8,712 bases of DNA, from contig CAMLEX010000163.1 of the NCBI GenBank assembly GCA_946479055.1, forward strand, positions 1 through 8,712, written 5' to 3'. Each line of letters starts with the position of its first letter. Within the stretch, counting starts at the first letter, position 1. This document shows, piece by piece, positions 1 to 6,230 of the stretch. A model generated the notes under the pieces. The model saw only the letters and a program-made list of their open reading frames with translations. It ran no database searches and was not told where the DNA came from. The translations under genes were made by a program, and so were the position numbers. The stretch is from an uncultured Bacteroidota bacterium (GTDB lineage: Bacteria; Bacteroidota; Bacteroidia; Chitinophagales; Chitinophagaceae).

Positions 1-66
1 AAAGCTATGATAAGGGAAAAGCAAAGTGCGACTGGGAGTAAAAGCTCATAAATCCAAAATAATTTT

Positions 67-109
67 TAATATGAGGCCGTCTTTACAAAATAAAGACGGC
101 CTTATATTA
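67..109 (+). terminator. Strong hairpin, probable intrinsic terminator of the upstream gene
   Basis: The core is a perfect 12-bp inverted repeat: AGGCCGTCTTTA at 74-85 pairs with 91-102 around a 5-base CAAAA loop. A/T pairs with one G-U extend the stem outward to 67-109. The 3' side runs into a T/A-rich stretch (102-110) rather than a pure T-run. The position, just after the first bases of the window and well before nuoA, suits the end of a preceding transcription unit. The near-symmetry means it could also act on minus-strand transcripts. Confidence 0.7.
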
Positions 110-224
110 TGAAAGTTTCTATAGTTATAAAAATGTGGTTATATGCTCAGCAGCTTCCTGCATTTACAGGCTTCTGGTTGCGCTTACTGATTAGAATTTA
201 TGCGGATAATTGATGTTGCTACCT

Positions 225-232
225 TATTTTTG
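225..232 (+). promoter_or_regulatory. Putative Bacteroidota -7 element (TAnnTTTG) ahead of nuoA
   Basis: TATTTTTG matches the Bacteroidota sigma-factor -7 consensus TAnnTTTG exactly and lies 17 bases before the nuoA ATG, in the only non-coding stretch ahead of the operon. No convincing -33 TTG sits at the usual 17-23 base distance; the nearest TTG (210-212) is too close. Transcription would start near 238-240, giving a very short leader. An AGGG at 237-240 lies 9 bases before the ATG and might serve as a weak ribosome-binding site. Confidence 0.45.
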
Positions 233-249
233 CGCACAGGGTAAAAAAC

Positions 250-645
250 ATGATCCACTTACTCCAGATAAATCCATCCACTTCCGATGCCGGCTCCTAT
301 TTGCCGGTGGCTTTACAGGTTGTTTTTGCTGTCGGCCTTGTAGTTTTATTAATGGTTGTAACTCATTTACTGGGGCCAAAACGTAAAACTTCAGATAAAT
401 TACAAACGTTTGCCAGCGGAATAGAGACGCACGGGGATGCCCGTCAGCCAATGGCTATAAAATATTTTCTCACGGCTATTTTATTCGTTCTTTTCGATGT
501 AGAAGTGATCTTTTTCTATCCATATGCAGTAAATTTTAAAGAATTGGGTTGGAGTGGTTTTTGGTCAGTTTTGATGTTTGTGGGCTTTTTTCTCTGTGGA
601 TTCATCTATATCGTTAAGAAAGGTGCTTTGAAGTGGGAAGATTAA
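250..645 (+). CDS. nuoA: NADH-quinone oxidoreductase subunit A
   Basis: Small membrane subunit of complex I (131 aa) that, with NuoH and NuoJ, frames the quinone entry region of the proton-pumping arm. Three hydrophobic segments are visible at about residues 18-41, 72-94 and 101-123. Between the first two is the family's conserved loop: SGIETHGDAR at 56-65, then IKYFLTAILFVLFDVEVIF, which contains the acidic DVE motif in the second membrane helix. The length is normal for the family. The ATG at 250 is the first in-frame start after the promoter-like motif and gives the usual short periplasmic N-terminus. It is the first gene of the operon; a 112-bp repeat-bearing spacer separates it from nuoB. 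Confidence 0.97.
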   Translation: MIHLLQINPSTSDAGSYLPVALQVVFAVGLVVLLMVVTHLLGPKRKTSDKLQTFASGIETHGDARQPMAIKYFLTAILFVLFDVEVIFFYPYAVNFKELGWSGFWSVLMFVGFFLCGFIYIVKKGALKWED

Positions 646-650
646 TGTGG

Positions 651-752
651 AAATTTGAAAATGTGAAGATGTGCAAATGGAACTTTAAGTAAGGACATTT
701 GTTTATTGATCAGGTAGATTTCAAATTTTCAAATTGTTTCATTTTCAAATTT
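651..752. repeat. Intergenic palindromic repeat, nuoA-nuoB spacer
   Basis: AAATTTGAAAATG at 651-663 is the exact reverse complement of CATTTTCAAATTT at 740-752, so the spacer can fold into a large hairpin. Inside it, TTTCAAATTTTCAAATTG (719-736) recurs identically at 2011-2028 in the nuoC-nuoD spacer. The block GCAAATGG (673-680) also has a counterpart there at 1990-1997. The right arm ends only 5 bases before the nuoB ATG. It looks like a degenerate copy of a dispersed intergenic repeat family; no ORF is present. Confidence 0.7.
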
Positions 753-757
753 GACTT

Positions 758-1342
758 ATGTCTCGTCCTGTATCATATAATATTACACAAAAGCCCCTGG
801 TAAATGATATCAGTATTGGTGAAATGCCGGAAGGGCACCAGGGTGAAGGTTTTTTTGCCACTTCTTTGAATAGTGTAATTGGTTTGGCAAGAAAAAATTC
901 AATCTGGCCATTGCCTTTTGCTACTTCCTGCTGTGGTATCGAATTTATGGCTACCATGGGTTCTCATTATGACCTTGCGCGGTTTGGCAGCGAAAGAGTA
1001 GGATTCTCTCCCCGTCAGTGTGATCTGTTAATGGTGATTGGGACGATTGCAAAAAAAATGGGACCTGTAGTAAAACAAGTTTACCTGCAAATGGCAGAGC
1101 CACGCTGGGTAATGGCTGTAGGCGCATGTGCTTCCAGCGGTGGTATTTTCGACACTTATAGTGTATTGCAGGGTATTGACCAGGTGGTACCGGTAGATGT
1201 ATATGTACCGGGATGTCCTCCAAGACCCGAAGCTATAATTGATGGAGTAATGCGGATACAGGATTTAGTAGGTAAAGAAAGCTTGCGCAGAAGGAATGGC
1301 GAAAAATATAAAGCATTATTAGAAAGTTACGGAATACAGTAA
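758..1342 (+). CDS. nuoB: NADH-quinone oxidoreductase subunit B
   Basis: Peripheral-arm subunit (194 aa) that holds cluster N2, the last [4Fe-4S] centre, which passes electrons to quinone in a pocket shared with NuoD. All four expected ligands are visible: the adjacent pair C58-C59 in TSCCGIEFM, C124 in GACASSGG and C153 in VPGCPPRPE. The spacings (66 and 29 residues) equal those of the E. coli protein. The PGCPPRPEAIIDG signature and the C-terminal LRRRNGEKY are typical. There is no signal peptide or membrane segment. The ATG follows directly after an A/T-rich repeat arm with no Shine-Dalgarno, as is common in this phylum. It ends 17 bases before nuoC. Confidence 0.97.
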   Translation: MSRPVSYNITQKPLVNDISIGEMPEGHQGEGFFATSLNSVIGLARKNSIWPLPFATSCCGIEFMATMGSHYDLARFGSERVGFSPRQCDLLMVIGTIAKKMGPVVKQVYLQMAEPRWVMAVGACASSGGIFDTYSVLQGIDQVVPVDVYVPGCPPRPEAIIDGVMRIQDLVGKESLRRRNGEKYKALLESYGIQ

Positions 1343-1359
1343 GACAATTTGAAATTAAT

Positions 1360-1950
1360 ATGTCTCTTACCAACGAACATATCAAACAAAGACTGGCAGA
1401 AAAATTTGGAGAGCAGGTTTCAGGTTTTTCTGAACCATATGGCATGCTCACCTTTGAAGCGCCAAAAGAACTTAATCTGAAGGTGCTTAATTTTCTGTAT
1501 GATGATGAAGAATTAAAATTCAGATTTCTTACTGATCTGTGTGGAGTACATTATCCCGATTTAAAAGAAAGAGAATTGGCGGTAGTTTATCACTTGCATA
1601 ACCTGGAAGATAATGTTCGTATCCGGGTTAAAGTTTTTACCAATATCAATAAACCTGACGTATACACAGCGACCGGATTATTTTCATCGGCCAACTGGAT
1701 GGAAAGAGAGACTTATGATTTTTACGGGATAAATTTTGTGGGGCATCCAAACCTGAAACGTATTTTGAATGTAGATGAAATGGATTATTTCCCGATGCGG
1801 AAGCAATACCCATTAGAAGATCAAAGCCGTGTAGATAAAGACGATGAGATGTTTGGAAGAGGTGGTACTATTGGGTATGGTACTGAGAAGACTGATCATG
1901 GAACTATTGTAGAATCGGATAAAGACAATGTGGGAGAGAATATAGTATAA
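1360..1950 (+). CDS. nuoC: NADH-quinone oxidoreductase subunit C
   Basis: The 30-kDa-type subunit (196 aa) of the quinone-reducing module. It has no cofactor and binds NuoD and NuoB. The family signature ERETYDFYGINFVGHPNLKRI begins at residue 115, followed by the usual YFPMRKQYPLED segment at 143-154. NuoC is a separate gene here, not fused to NuoD as in E. coli. The C-terminal stretch from about residue 160 is hydrophilic, rich in Gly, Asp and Glu, and resembles no core domain; it may be a flexible tail. The start ATG lies 17 bases after nuoB, in a spacer (CAATTTGAAATTAAT, 1345-1359) that resembles a fragment of the repeat family in neighbouring spacers. Confidence 0.96.
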   Translation: MSLTNEHIKQRLAEKFGEQVSGFSEPYGMLTFEAPKELNLKVLNFLYDDEELKFRFLTDLCGVHYPDLKERELAVVYHLHNLEDNVRIRVKVFTNINKPDVYTATGLFSSANWMERETYDFYGINFVGHPNLKRILNVDEMDYFPMRKQYPLEDQSRVDKDDEMFGRGGTIGYGTEKTDHGTIVESDKDNVGENIV

Positions 1951-1954
1951 TGTG

Positions 1955-2046
1955 CAAATTTGAAAATATGTCCCGATAGCTATCGGGATGCAAATGGTTG
2001 GGCTTTTCATTTTCAAATTTTCAAATTGAGTAATTTTCAAATTGAA
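1955..2046. repeat. Intergenic palindromic repeat, nuoC-nuoD spacer
   Basis: The 98-bp spacer holds three signals. CAAATTTGAAAAT (1955-1967) pairs with ATTTTCAAATTT (2009-2020) over 12 bases. Between these arms is a perfect 18-bp palindrome, TCCCGATAGCTATCGGGA (1971-1988). TTTCAAATTTTCAAATTG (2011-2028) is identical to 719-736. The leading block TAATGTG.AAATTTGAAAAT.TG aligns with the nuoA-nuoB spacer, stop codon included, and a further ATTTTCAAATTGAA repeat (2033-2046) ends 2 bases before the nuoD ATG. The second palindrome looks like an insertion into the same parental repeat. Confidence 0.75.
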
Positions 2047-2048
2047 CT

Positions 2049-3272
2049 ATGTCTGAACAGCATATTAAATTACCGGAAGGAAGTATAGAAAAAACCACCA
2101 CCACACTGAACCTGGGACCAACTCACCCGGCGACACATGGTGTAATGCAAAATATTCTCGAGCTGGATGGTGAGCGGATTGTATCCACCGAACAAACAAT
2201 AGGATATATTCATAGGGCTTTTGAAAAAATAGCGGAACGGCGTCCCCTATACCAGATCACTCCATTAACAGACAGGTTGAATTATTGCTCATCGCCCATC
2301 AATAATATGGGCTGGCACCTGACCTGTGAAAAATTATTGGGTGTCAAAACACCTAAAAGAGTTGATTATCTCCGCATCATCATCATGGAATTGGCCAGGA
2401 TTTCAGATCACCTGATCTGTAATTCCATTGTAGGTGTTGATAGTGGCGCTTATACCGGTTTCTTATATGTTATGCAATACCGGGAGCTGATCTACGAGAT
2501 CTATGAAGAGGTTTGCGGTTCACGGCTTACTACCAATATTGGCCGTATCGGTGGTTTTGAAAGAAATTTCAATGATATAGCTTTCCGGAAAATTCAAAAG
2601 TTTTTAGATGAATATCCCCGGGTGCAGAAAGAATTTGAAAATCTTTTTACCCGCAACAGGATATTCATGGAACGTACGATAGGTGCGGGTCCTATCAGTG
2701 CTGAAAGGGCTTTGAATTATGGATTTACTGGTCCTAATTTACGAGCTGCGGGAGTAGATTACGATGTTCGTATACATTCTCCCTATAGCAGCTATGAAGA
2801 TTTTGAGTTTGATGTACCGGTAGGAACAACGGGTGATTGTTACGACCGCTTTTTAGTACGCAACCAGGAAATATGGCAATCGCTCCGGATCATAAAAGAT
2901 GCTTTTCAAAAGGTACAGGAGTTTAAAGGCGCGGAAGCTGATATTTATCATGCAGACGTTCCTGAATATTACCTGCCAGACAAAAAAGATGTTTATACAA
3001 AAATGGAAGCATTGATCTGGCATTTCAAAATTATCATGGGAGAAATTGAAATGCCTGTCGGTGAAGTCTATCAAAGCGTGGAAGGTGGCAATGGTGAATT
3101 AGGTTTTTATTTTATCAGTGATGGTGGCAGGTCGCCATACCGGCTTCATTTCCGCCGGCCTTGTTTTATTTATTACCAGGCCTATGAAGAATTGACAAAA
3201 GGAGCAATGTTAAGTGATGCGATTATTGTGATGAGCAGTTTAAACCTGATTGCAGGTGAGATGGATGCTTAA
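2049..3272 (+). CDS. nuoD: NADH-quinone oxidoreductase subunit D
   Basis: The 49-kDa-type subunit (407 aa), which forms the quinone-binding cavity with NuoB and descends from the large subunit of [NiFe] hydrogenases. LGPTHPATHG lies at residues 22-31 and the tyrosine of DRLNYC at 79. H30 and Y79 correspond to the quinone-headgroup His and Tyr known from the Thermus subunit (His38 and Tyr87). GYIHRAFEKIAERR (from residue 52) and SDGGRSPYRLHFRRPCF near the C-terminus are also family signatures. The hydrogenase nickel-binding cysteines are absent, as expected. The length is typical for an unfused NuoD. The start follows the repeat-bearing spacer, and a 45-bp spacer with another hairpin separates it from nuoE. 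Confidence 0.97.
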   Translation: MSEQHIKLPEGSIEKTTTTLNLGPTHPATHGVMQNILELDGERIVSTEQTIGYIHRAFEKIAERRPLYQITPLTDRLNYCSSPINNMGWHLTCEKLLGVKTPKRVDYLRIIIMELARISDHLICNSIVGVDSGAYTGFLYVMQYRELIYEIYEEVCGSRLTTNIGRIGGFERNFNDIAFRKIQKFLDEYPRVQKEFENLFTRNRIFMERTIGAGPISAERALNYGFTGPNLRAAGVDYDVRIHSPYSSYEDFEFDVPVGTTGDCYDRFLVRNQEIWQSLRIIKDAFQKVQEFKGAEADIYHADVPEYYLPDKKDVYTKMEALIWHFKIIMGEIEMPVGEVYQSVEGGNGELGFYFISDGGRSPYRLHFRRPCFIYYQAYEELTKGAMLSDAIIVMSSLNLIAGEMDA

Positions 3273-3282
3273 TAAATATGCT

Positions 3283-3313
3283 TCCCGGTGATACCGGGAT
3301 TCAAATTTTCAAA
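3283..3313. repeat. Short hairpin plus repeat remnant, nuoD-nuoE spacer
   Basis: TCCCGGT (3283-3289) pairs perfectly with ACCGGGA (3293-3299) around a GAT loop. It is followed by TTCAAATTTTCAAA (3300-3313), shared with the other two repeat-bearing spacers (719-736 and 2011-2028). The arrangement TCCCG-palindrome-CGGGAT followed by CAAAT parallels the nuoC-nuoD spacer. The repeat ends 4 bases before the ATG chosen for nuoE. Confidence 0.65.
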
Positions 3314-3317
3314 ATAT

Positions 3318-3818
3318 ATGGTTCAGTTTTCAGACGATAAATTAAAAGAAGTACATCGGATCATTTCTTTCTACCCGGAAGGAAAGCAAAAAAGCGCCGT
3401 TATTCCTGTTTTACACCTGGCACAGCAGGAGTTTGGCGGCTGGCTGGATGTTCCGGTAATGGATTATGTAGCTTCTTTACTTAATCTTACTTCCATTGAA
3501 GTATATGAGGTGGCTACGTTTTACAGTATGTTCAACCTGAAACCGGTTGGCAGGTATATGTTTGAAGTTTGTCAAACTGGTCCCTGTATGGTAAGTGGTT
3601 GTGATGATATTATTGATTATATCGGAGAAAAATTAGGGATTAAACCAGGACAAACAACCACCGATGGGATGTTTACATTGAAAACAGTAGAATGTCTCGG
3701 TGCTTGTGGTTATGCGCCAATGATGCAAATGGGCAAGCATTATAAGGAGCATTTGACAAAACAAAAAGTGGATCAGATTATTGATGAATGCAGAAGAAAT
3801 GCTGCCTCTAATAATTAA
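3318..3818 (+). CDS. nuoE: NADH-quinone oxidoreductase subunit E
   Basis: The 24-kDa-type subunit (166 aa), a thioredoxin-like protein carrying the [2Fe-2S] cluster N1a beside the FMN of NuoF. Its ligands are all visible: C85 and C90 in CQTGPC, and C126 and C130 in CLGAC. EVATFYSMF (64-72) is the conserved helical-domain motif. The ATG at 3318 is preferred over an in-frame GTG at 3288. The longer form would translate ten codons that lie in the intergenic hairpin and repeat (3283-3313) and have no family counterpart. The following VOC gene starts 20 bases after the stop. In a typical operon nuoF would follow directly, so a foreign gene splits the NuoE-NuoF pair here. Confidence 0.95.
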   Translation: MVQFSDDKLKEVHRIISFYPEGKQKSAVIPVLHLAQQEFGGWLDVPVMDYVASLLNLTSIEVYEVATFYSMFNLKPVGRYMFEVCQTGPCMVSGCDDIIDYIGEKLGIKPGQTTTDGMFTLKTVECLGACGYAPMMQMGKHYKEHLTKQKVDQIIDECRRNAASNN

Positions 3819-3838
3819 TAAAAAGTAAGTTATTCATC

Positions 3839-4264
3839 ATGGAAGCGATAGTACCATACTTAATGTTTAACGGCAATGCCGCAGAGGCACTTGCTTTTTA
3901 TGCAAAAGCATTTGATGGAAAAACTTTATTTCAGCAAAGCTTTGGTGAATCACCGATGGGCAACGAAACGCCGGATGAATATAAAAACAAAGTAATGCAT
4001 GCTACATTCCAGGCCGGTGATCTTACATTCATGGTATCGGATAACATGCCGGGTCACCAGGTTAGTGGTGGTACCAATCTTAGTTTGTCGTTAAATTTTA
4101 AAACAGTAGCGGATATTGATAAAATATTTGCTGCTCTATCAGAAGGGGCTACGGTTACAATGCCTTTGCAGGATACATTCTGGGGAGCAAAATTTGGAAT
4201 GCTAACCGATAAGTTTGGTATCAACTGGATGTTTAACCATGATTATGAGAAGGAAGAAAAGTAA
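3839..4264 (+). CDS. VOC family protein, PhnB-like
   Basis: A 141-aa single-domain protein of the vicinal oxygen chelate superfamily (glyoxalase/bleomycin-resistance fold), PhnB-like branch. Recognisable features are the opening PYLMFNGNAAEALAFYAKAF (residues 6-25), VMHATF (52-57), the NLSLSLNF strand (80-87) and the C-terminal block FWGAKFGMLTDKFGINWMFN (114-133), hallmark of this branch. VOC proteins are dimers whose members range from isomerases and dioxygenases to binding proteins. The substrate cannot be read from the sequence, and this branch often lacks a complete metal site. It shares the operon's strand, 20 bases after nuoE, so it is probably cotranscribed. No known complex I subunit or assembly factor resembles it. 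The gene looks intact. Confidence 0.9.
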   Translation: MEAIVPYLMFNGNAAEALAFYAKAFDGKTLFQQSFGESPMGNETPDEYKNKVMHATFQAGDLTFMVSDNMPGHQVSGGTNLSLSLNFKTVADIDKIFAALSEGATVTMPLQDTFWGAKFGMLTDKFGINWMFNHDYEKEEK

Positions 4265-4415
4265 ATGCGTTTGACACTGCATGTATTGCAGGTGTGGACG
4301 AAGAAAAAGGTTGGCTGTTGGTAGCAAGGCAAAGTGCGGAATTGATTTGATAAAAAAGAAAGTAACAAAAATACCAGGCTCGAAGGTCAAAGCTCGATGC
4401 TCGTGGCTTAGAAAT
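4265..4415 (+). other. 151-bp spacer before nuoF with GCTCG repeats
   Basis: The long gap between the VOC gene and the true nuoF start holds three GCTCG units at 4378-4382, 4392-4396 and 4399-4403, just ahead of nuoF. TTGATTTG at 4342-4349 is one base off the TAnnTTTG promoter motif. No clear -33 box, terminator or ribosome-binding site is visible. An open frame continues upstream from nuoF to an ATG at 4281, but its 45 codons are basic and cysteine-rich and unlike any NuoF N-terminus, so I treat this as leader sequence. Confidence 0.45.
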
Positions 4416-5765
4416 ATGGGAAGAAAATTATTATTAGACAAAGCTCACGTTGAAAACATCAGGTTATATGATGTGTACCGTCGTGAAGGCGGTTATCGCA
4501 GCGTGGAAAAAGCTTTGAAGATGGCTCCGAATGATATTGTGGAAGAAGTGAAGAAAAGCGGCTTGCGTGGTCGTGGTGGTGCTGGTTTTCCTACAGGTAT
4601 GAAATGGAGTTTTTTGGCGAAACCGGAAGGCATTCCCCGTTACCTGGTAGTAAATGCTGATGAAAGTGAGCCCGGAACTTTTAAAGATCGCTACCTGATG
4701 GAGTTTATTCCTCACCTGTTGATAGAAGGAATGATCGTTTCATCATTTGCTCTAGGAAGTAATCGTTCTTATATCTATATCCGTGGAGAGTATGCATGGA
4801 TCGTTGACATATTAGAACAAGCCATTGCAGAAGCAAAGAATAATGGATTTCTTGGGAAGAATATTTTGGGAAGCGGTTTCGATTGTGAAATTTATGTACA
4901 ACGTGGTGCCGGCGCTTATATCTGTGGCGAAGAAACAGCATTGCTGGAATCATTGGAAGGAAAAAGAGGTAATCCAAGAATAAAGCCTCCATTCCCTGCA
5001 GTGAAGGGTTTGTGGGATAGTCCAACCGTGGTAAACAATGTTGAAACAATTGCAGCCGTTGTACCTATACTTAATGAAGGTGCTGAAGAGTATGCAAAAA
5101 TTGGTGTAGGAAAATCAACGGGAACAAAACTTATTTCGGCTTGTGGTAATATTAAAAAGCCTGGCGTATTTGAGATTGACATGACCATCTCTGTCGAAGA
5201 ATTTATATACAGCGATGAATATTGTGGTGGTATTAAAAATGATAAAAGATTAAAAGCTTGTATTCCCGGCGGTTCTTCGGTTCCTATTTTACCTGCTAAT
5301 CTTTTATTGAAAACAGCAAAAGGCGATACCCGGATGATGAACTATGAAAGCCTCAGTGATGGAGGATTTGCAACAGGTTCTATGATGGGATCGGGCGGGT
5401 TTGTTGTATTGGACGAAGATCAGTGTGTGGTGAAGCATACGTATACACTGGCAAGATTCTATCGTCATGAAAGTTGCGGTCAATGTTCACCCTGCCGTGA
5501 AGGAACCGGCTGGATGGAAAAATTATTATTGCGCCTGGAAAAAGGTCAGGGCAAAATAAGTGATATCGATCTGTTGTGGGATATACAAAGAAAGATTGAG
5601 GGCAATACAATATGTCCTTTGGGTGATGCAGCAGCATGGCCTGTTGCAGCAGCGATCAGGCATTTCAGGGATGAATTTGAATGGCATGTGCTGAATCCGG
5701 ATGAGTGTACAAGAAGAAATTATGGATTGGCGCATTATGCAGAGGCTTTAGTAGCGACGGCGTAA
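4416..5765 (+). CDS. nuoF: NADH-quinone oxidoreductase subunit F
   Basis: The 51-kDa-type subunit (449 aa from this start), which oxidises NADH at FMN and feeds electrons to cluster N3. Visible motifs: RGRGGAGFPTG at 51-61 (FMN/NADH glycine-rich loop), NADESEPGTFKDR (80-92), GAGAYICGEETALLESLEG (165-182), and the [4Fe-4S] ligands C354, C357 and C360 in ESCGQCSPC, with C400 in NTICPLGD. The ATG at 4416 starts MGRKLLLDKAHVENI, the N-terminus expected for this phylum, and gives the normal length; the in-frame ATG at 4281 would add 45 unrelated residues. No Shine-Dalgarno is visible. It is flanked on both sides by genes unrelated to complex I; the next element begins 2 bases after the stop. Confidence 0.96.
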   Translation: MGRKLLLDKAHVENIRLYDVYRREGGYRSVEKALKMAPNDIVEEVKKSGLRGRGGAGFPTGMKWSFLAKPEGIPRYLVVNADESEPGTFKDRYLMEFIPHLLIEGMIVSSFALGSNRSYIYIRGEYAWIVDILEQAIAEAKNNGFLGKNILGSGFDCEIYVQRGAGAYICGEETALLESLEGKRGNPRIKPPFPAVKGLWDSPTVVNNVETIAAVVPILNEGAEEYAKIGVGKSTGTKLISACGNIKKPGVFEIDMTISVEEFIYSDEYCGGIKNDKRLKACIPGGSSVPILPANLLLKTAKGDTRMMNYESLSDGGFATGSMMGSGGFVVLDEDQCVVKHTYTLARFYRHESCGQCSPCREGTGWMEKLLLRLEKGQGKISDIDLLWDIQRKIEGNTICPLGDAAAWPVAAAIRHFRDEFEWHVLNPDECTRRNYGLAHYAEALVATA

Positions 5766-5766
5766 G

Positions 5767-5805
5767 GTTTCACGCAGCGGACGCAAAGAAGGAACGAACG
5801 CAACG
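5767..5805 (+). repeat. Left inverted repeat of the GxxExxY cassette
   Basis: The outer arm 5767-5790 pairs with 6202-6225, with a single mismatch at 5772/6220. The inner CGCAACG (5799-5805) pairs with 6188-6194. The arm is composed of degenerate direct units of the ACGCAA type (around 5772, 5781 and 5798). It ends three bases before the start codon of the enclosed gene, so it also forms that gene's leader; no separate ribosome-binding site or TAnnTTTG motif is visible in it. Confidence 0.85.
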
Positions 5806-5808
5806 GGT

Positions 5809-6186
5809 ATGACTGAAAATGAGATAGCCACATCAGCATTGGATATTTGTTTTGCCATGCATAGGCAATACGGACCGGGGTTATTTGAAAGTGTATATGA
5901 GGAAATATTTTGTTATGAATGGGCTAAGACAGGAATTTCTTTTAAACGTCAACAGGGCATTCCGTTGATTCATGAAGAAATTAAAATGGATATTGGGTTT
6001 CGGGCAGATGTAATATTAGACAATAAAGTAATTGTAGAAATAAAGAGCATTGAGAGTTTGGCGGACATACATTCAAAACAAGTGTTGACGTATTTGAAAT
6101 TGACCAATTTAAAATTAGGGTTATTGGTAAATTTTAATGTCGTGCTTTTAAAAGATGGAATAAAAAGAATTGCTAATAAATTATAA
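5809..6186 (+). CDS. GxxExxY family protein, predicted PD-(D/E)XK nuclease fold
   Basis: A 125-aa protein with the signature GLFESVY (G24, E27, Y30) inside YGPGLFESVYEE, which defines the GxxExxY family. A PD-(D/E)XK-like core is visible: D67 in FRADVIL and E77-x-K79 in VIVEIKS, followed by HSKQVLTYLK (88-97) and a C-terminal GLLVNFNVVLLKDGIKR, all typical of the family. The catalytic-type residues are intact, but nuclease activity is inferred from the fold. There is no signal peptide or membrane segment. The ATG at 5809 gives the usual MTENEIA-like start. It lies on the operon strand inside an inverted-repeat unit and has nothing to do with complex I. It may be a passenger, a selfish nuclease, or a small defence or housekeeping factor; the sequence does not decide. 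Confidence 0.9.
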   Translation: MTENEIATSALDICFAMHRQYGPGLFESVYEEIFCYEWAKTGISFKRQQGIPLIHEEIKMDIGFRADVILDNKVIVEIKSIESLADIHSKQVLTYLKLTNLKLGLLVNFNVVLLKDGIKRIANKL

Positions 6187-6187
6187 A

Positions 6188-6225
6188 CGTTGCGCCGCAA
6201 TTTCTTTGCGTCCGCTGCGAGAAAC
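6188..6225 (-). repeat. Right inverted repeat of the GxxExxY cassette
   Basis: The reverse complement of the left arm: CGTTGCG (6188-6194) pairs with 5799-5805, and TTCTTTGCGTCCGCTGCG (6202-6219) pairs perfectly with 5773-5790. GAAAC (6221-6225) then completes the outer end after one mismatch. It starts 2 bases after the stop of the enclosed gene and ends 5 bases before the nuoG ATG, so any folded stem would sit directly against the nuoG initiation region. Confidence 0.85.
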
Positions 6226-6230
6226 AAAAT

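Larger units (their letters stand above)
5767..6225. mobile_element. Inverted-repeat cassette carrying a GxxExxY gene
   Basis: A 459-bp unit bounded by inverted repeats. 5767-5790 and 6202-6225 are reverse complements at 23 of 24 positions, with an uninterrupted core of 18 (CGCAGCGGACGCAAAGAA at 5773-5790). A further inner match, CGCAACG (5799-5805) with CGTTGCG (6188-6194), is almost equally spaced. The arms are GC-rich and built of degenerate ACGCAA-like units, while the enclosed gene is AT-rich. The unit contains one ORF and no transposase. It begins 2 bases after the nuoF stop and ends 5 bases before the nuoG ATG. No clear target-site duplication is seen (AAG on the left, AAA on the right). 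I infer a non-autonomous or self-mobilising insertion; a cis-acting regulatory hairpin around a domesticated gene is the alternative. Confidence 0.65.

Noticed and set aside
1..51. Short open frames at the window start, with stops at 39-41 and 49-51, that could be the end of an upstream gene
   Set aside because: Two frames are equally possible and 12-16 codons are too few to recognise a family. Only the terminator that follows hints at a gene.
133..213. 26-codon hydrophobic ORF between the terminator and nuoA
   Set aside because: There is no ribosome-binding site, no promoter at a suitable distance and no recognisable family; it fits chance.
651..2046. CRISPR array from the recurring TTTCAAATTTTCAAATTG units
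   Set aside because: The copies lie in separate operon spacers more than a kilobase apart, with no regular spacers and no cas genes.
4264..4350. A 28-residue protein-like reading (NAFDTACIAGVDEEKGWLLV...) after the VOC gene
   Set aside because: It has no start codon and is bounded by stops. It could be a remnant of a lost gene, but nothing confirms it.
4281..4415. Extended NuoF starting at ATG 4281
   Set aside because: The added residues are unlike any NuoF N-terminus, and the 4416 start gives the normal length and sequence.
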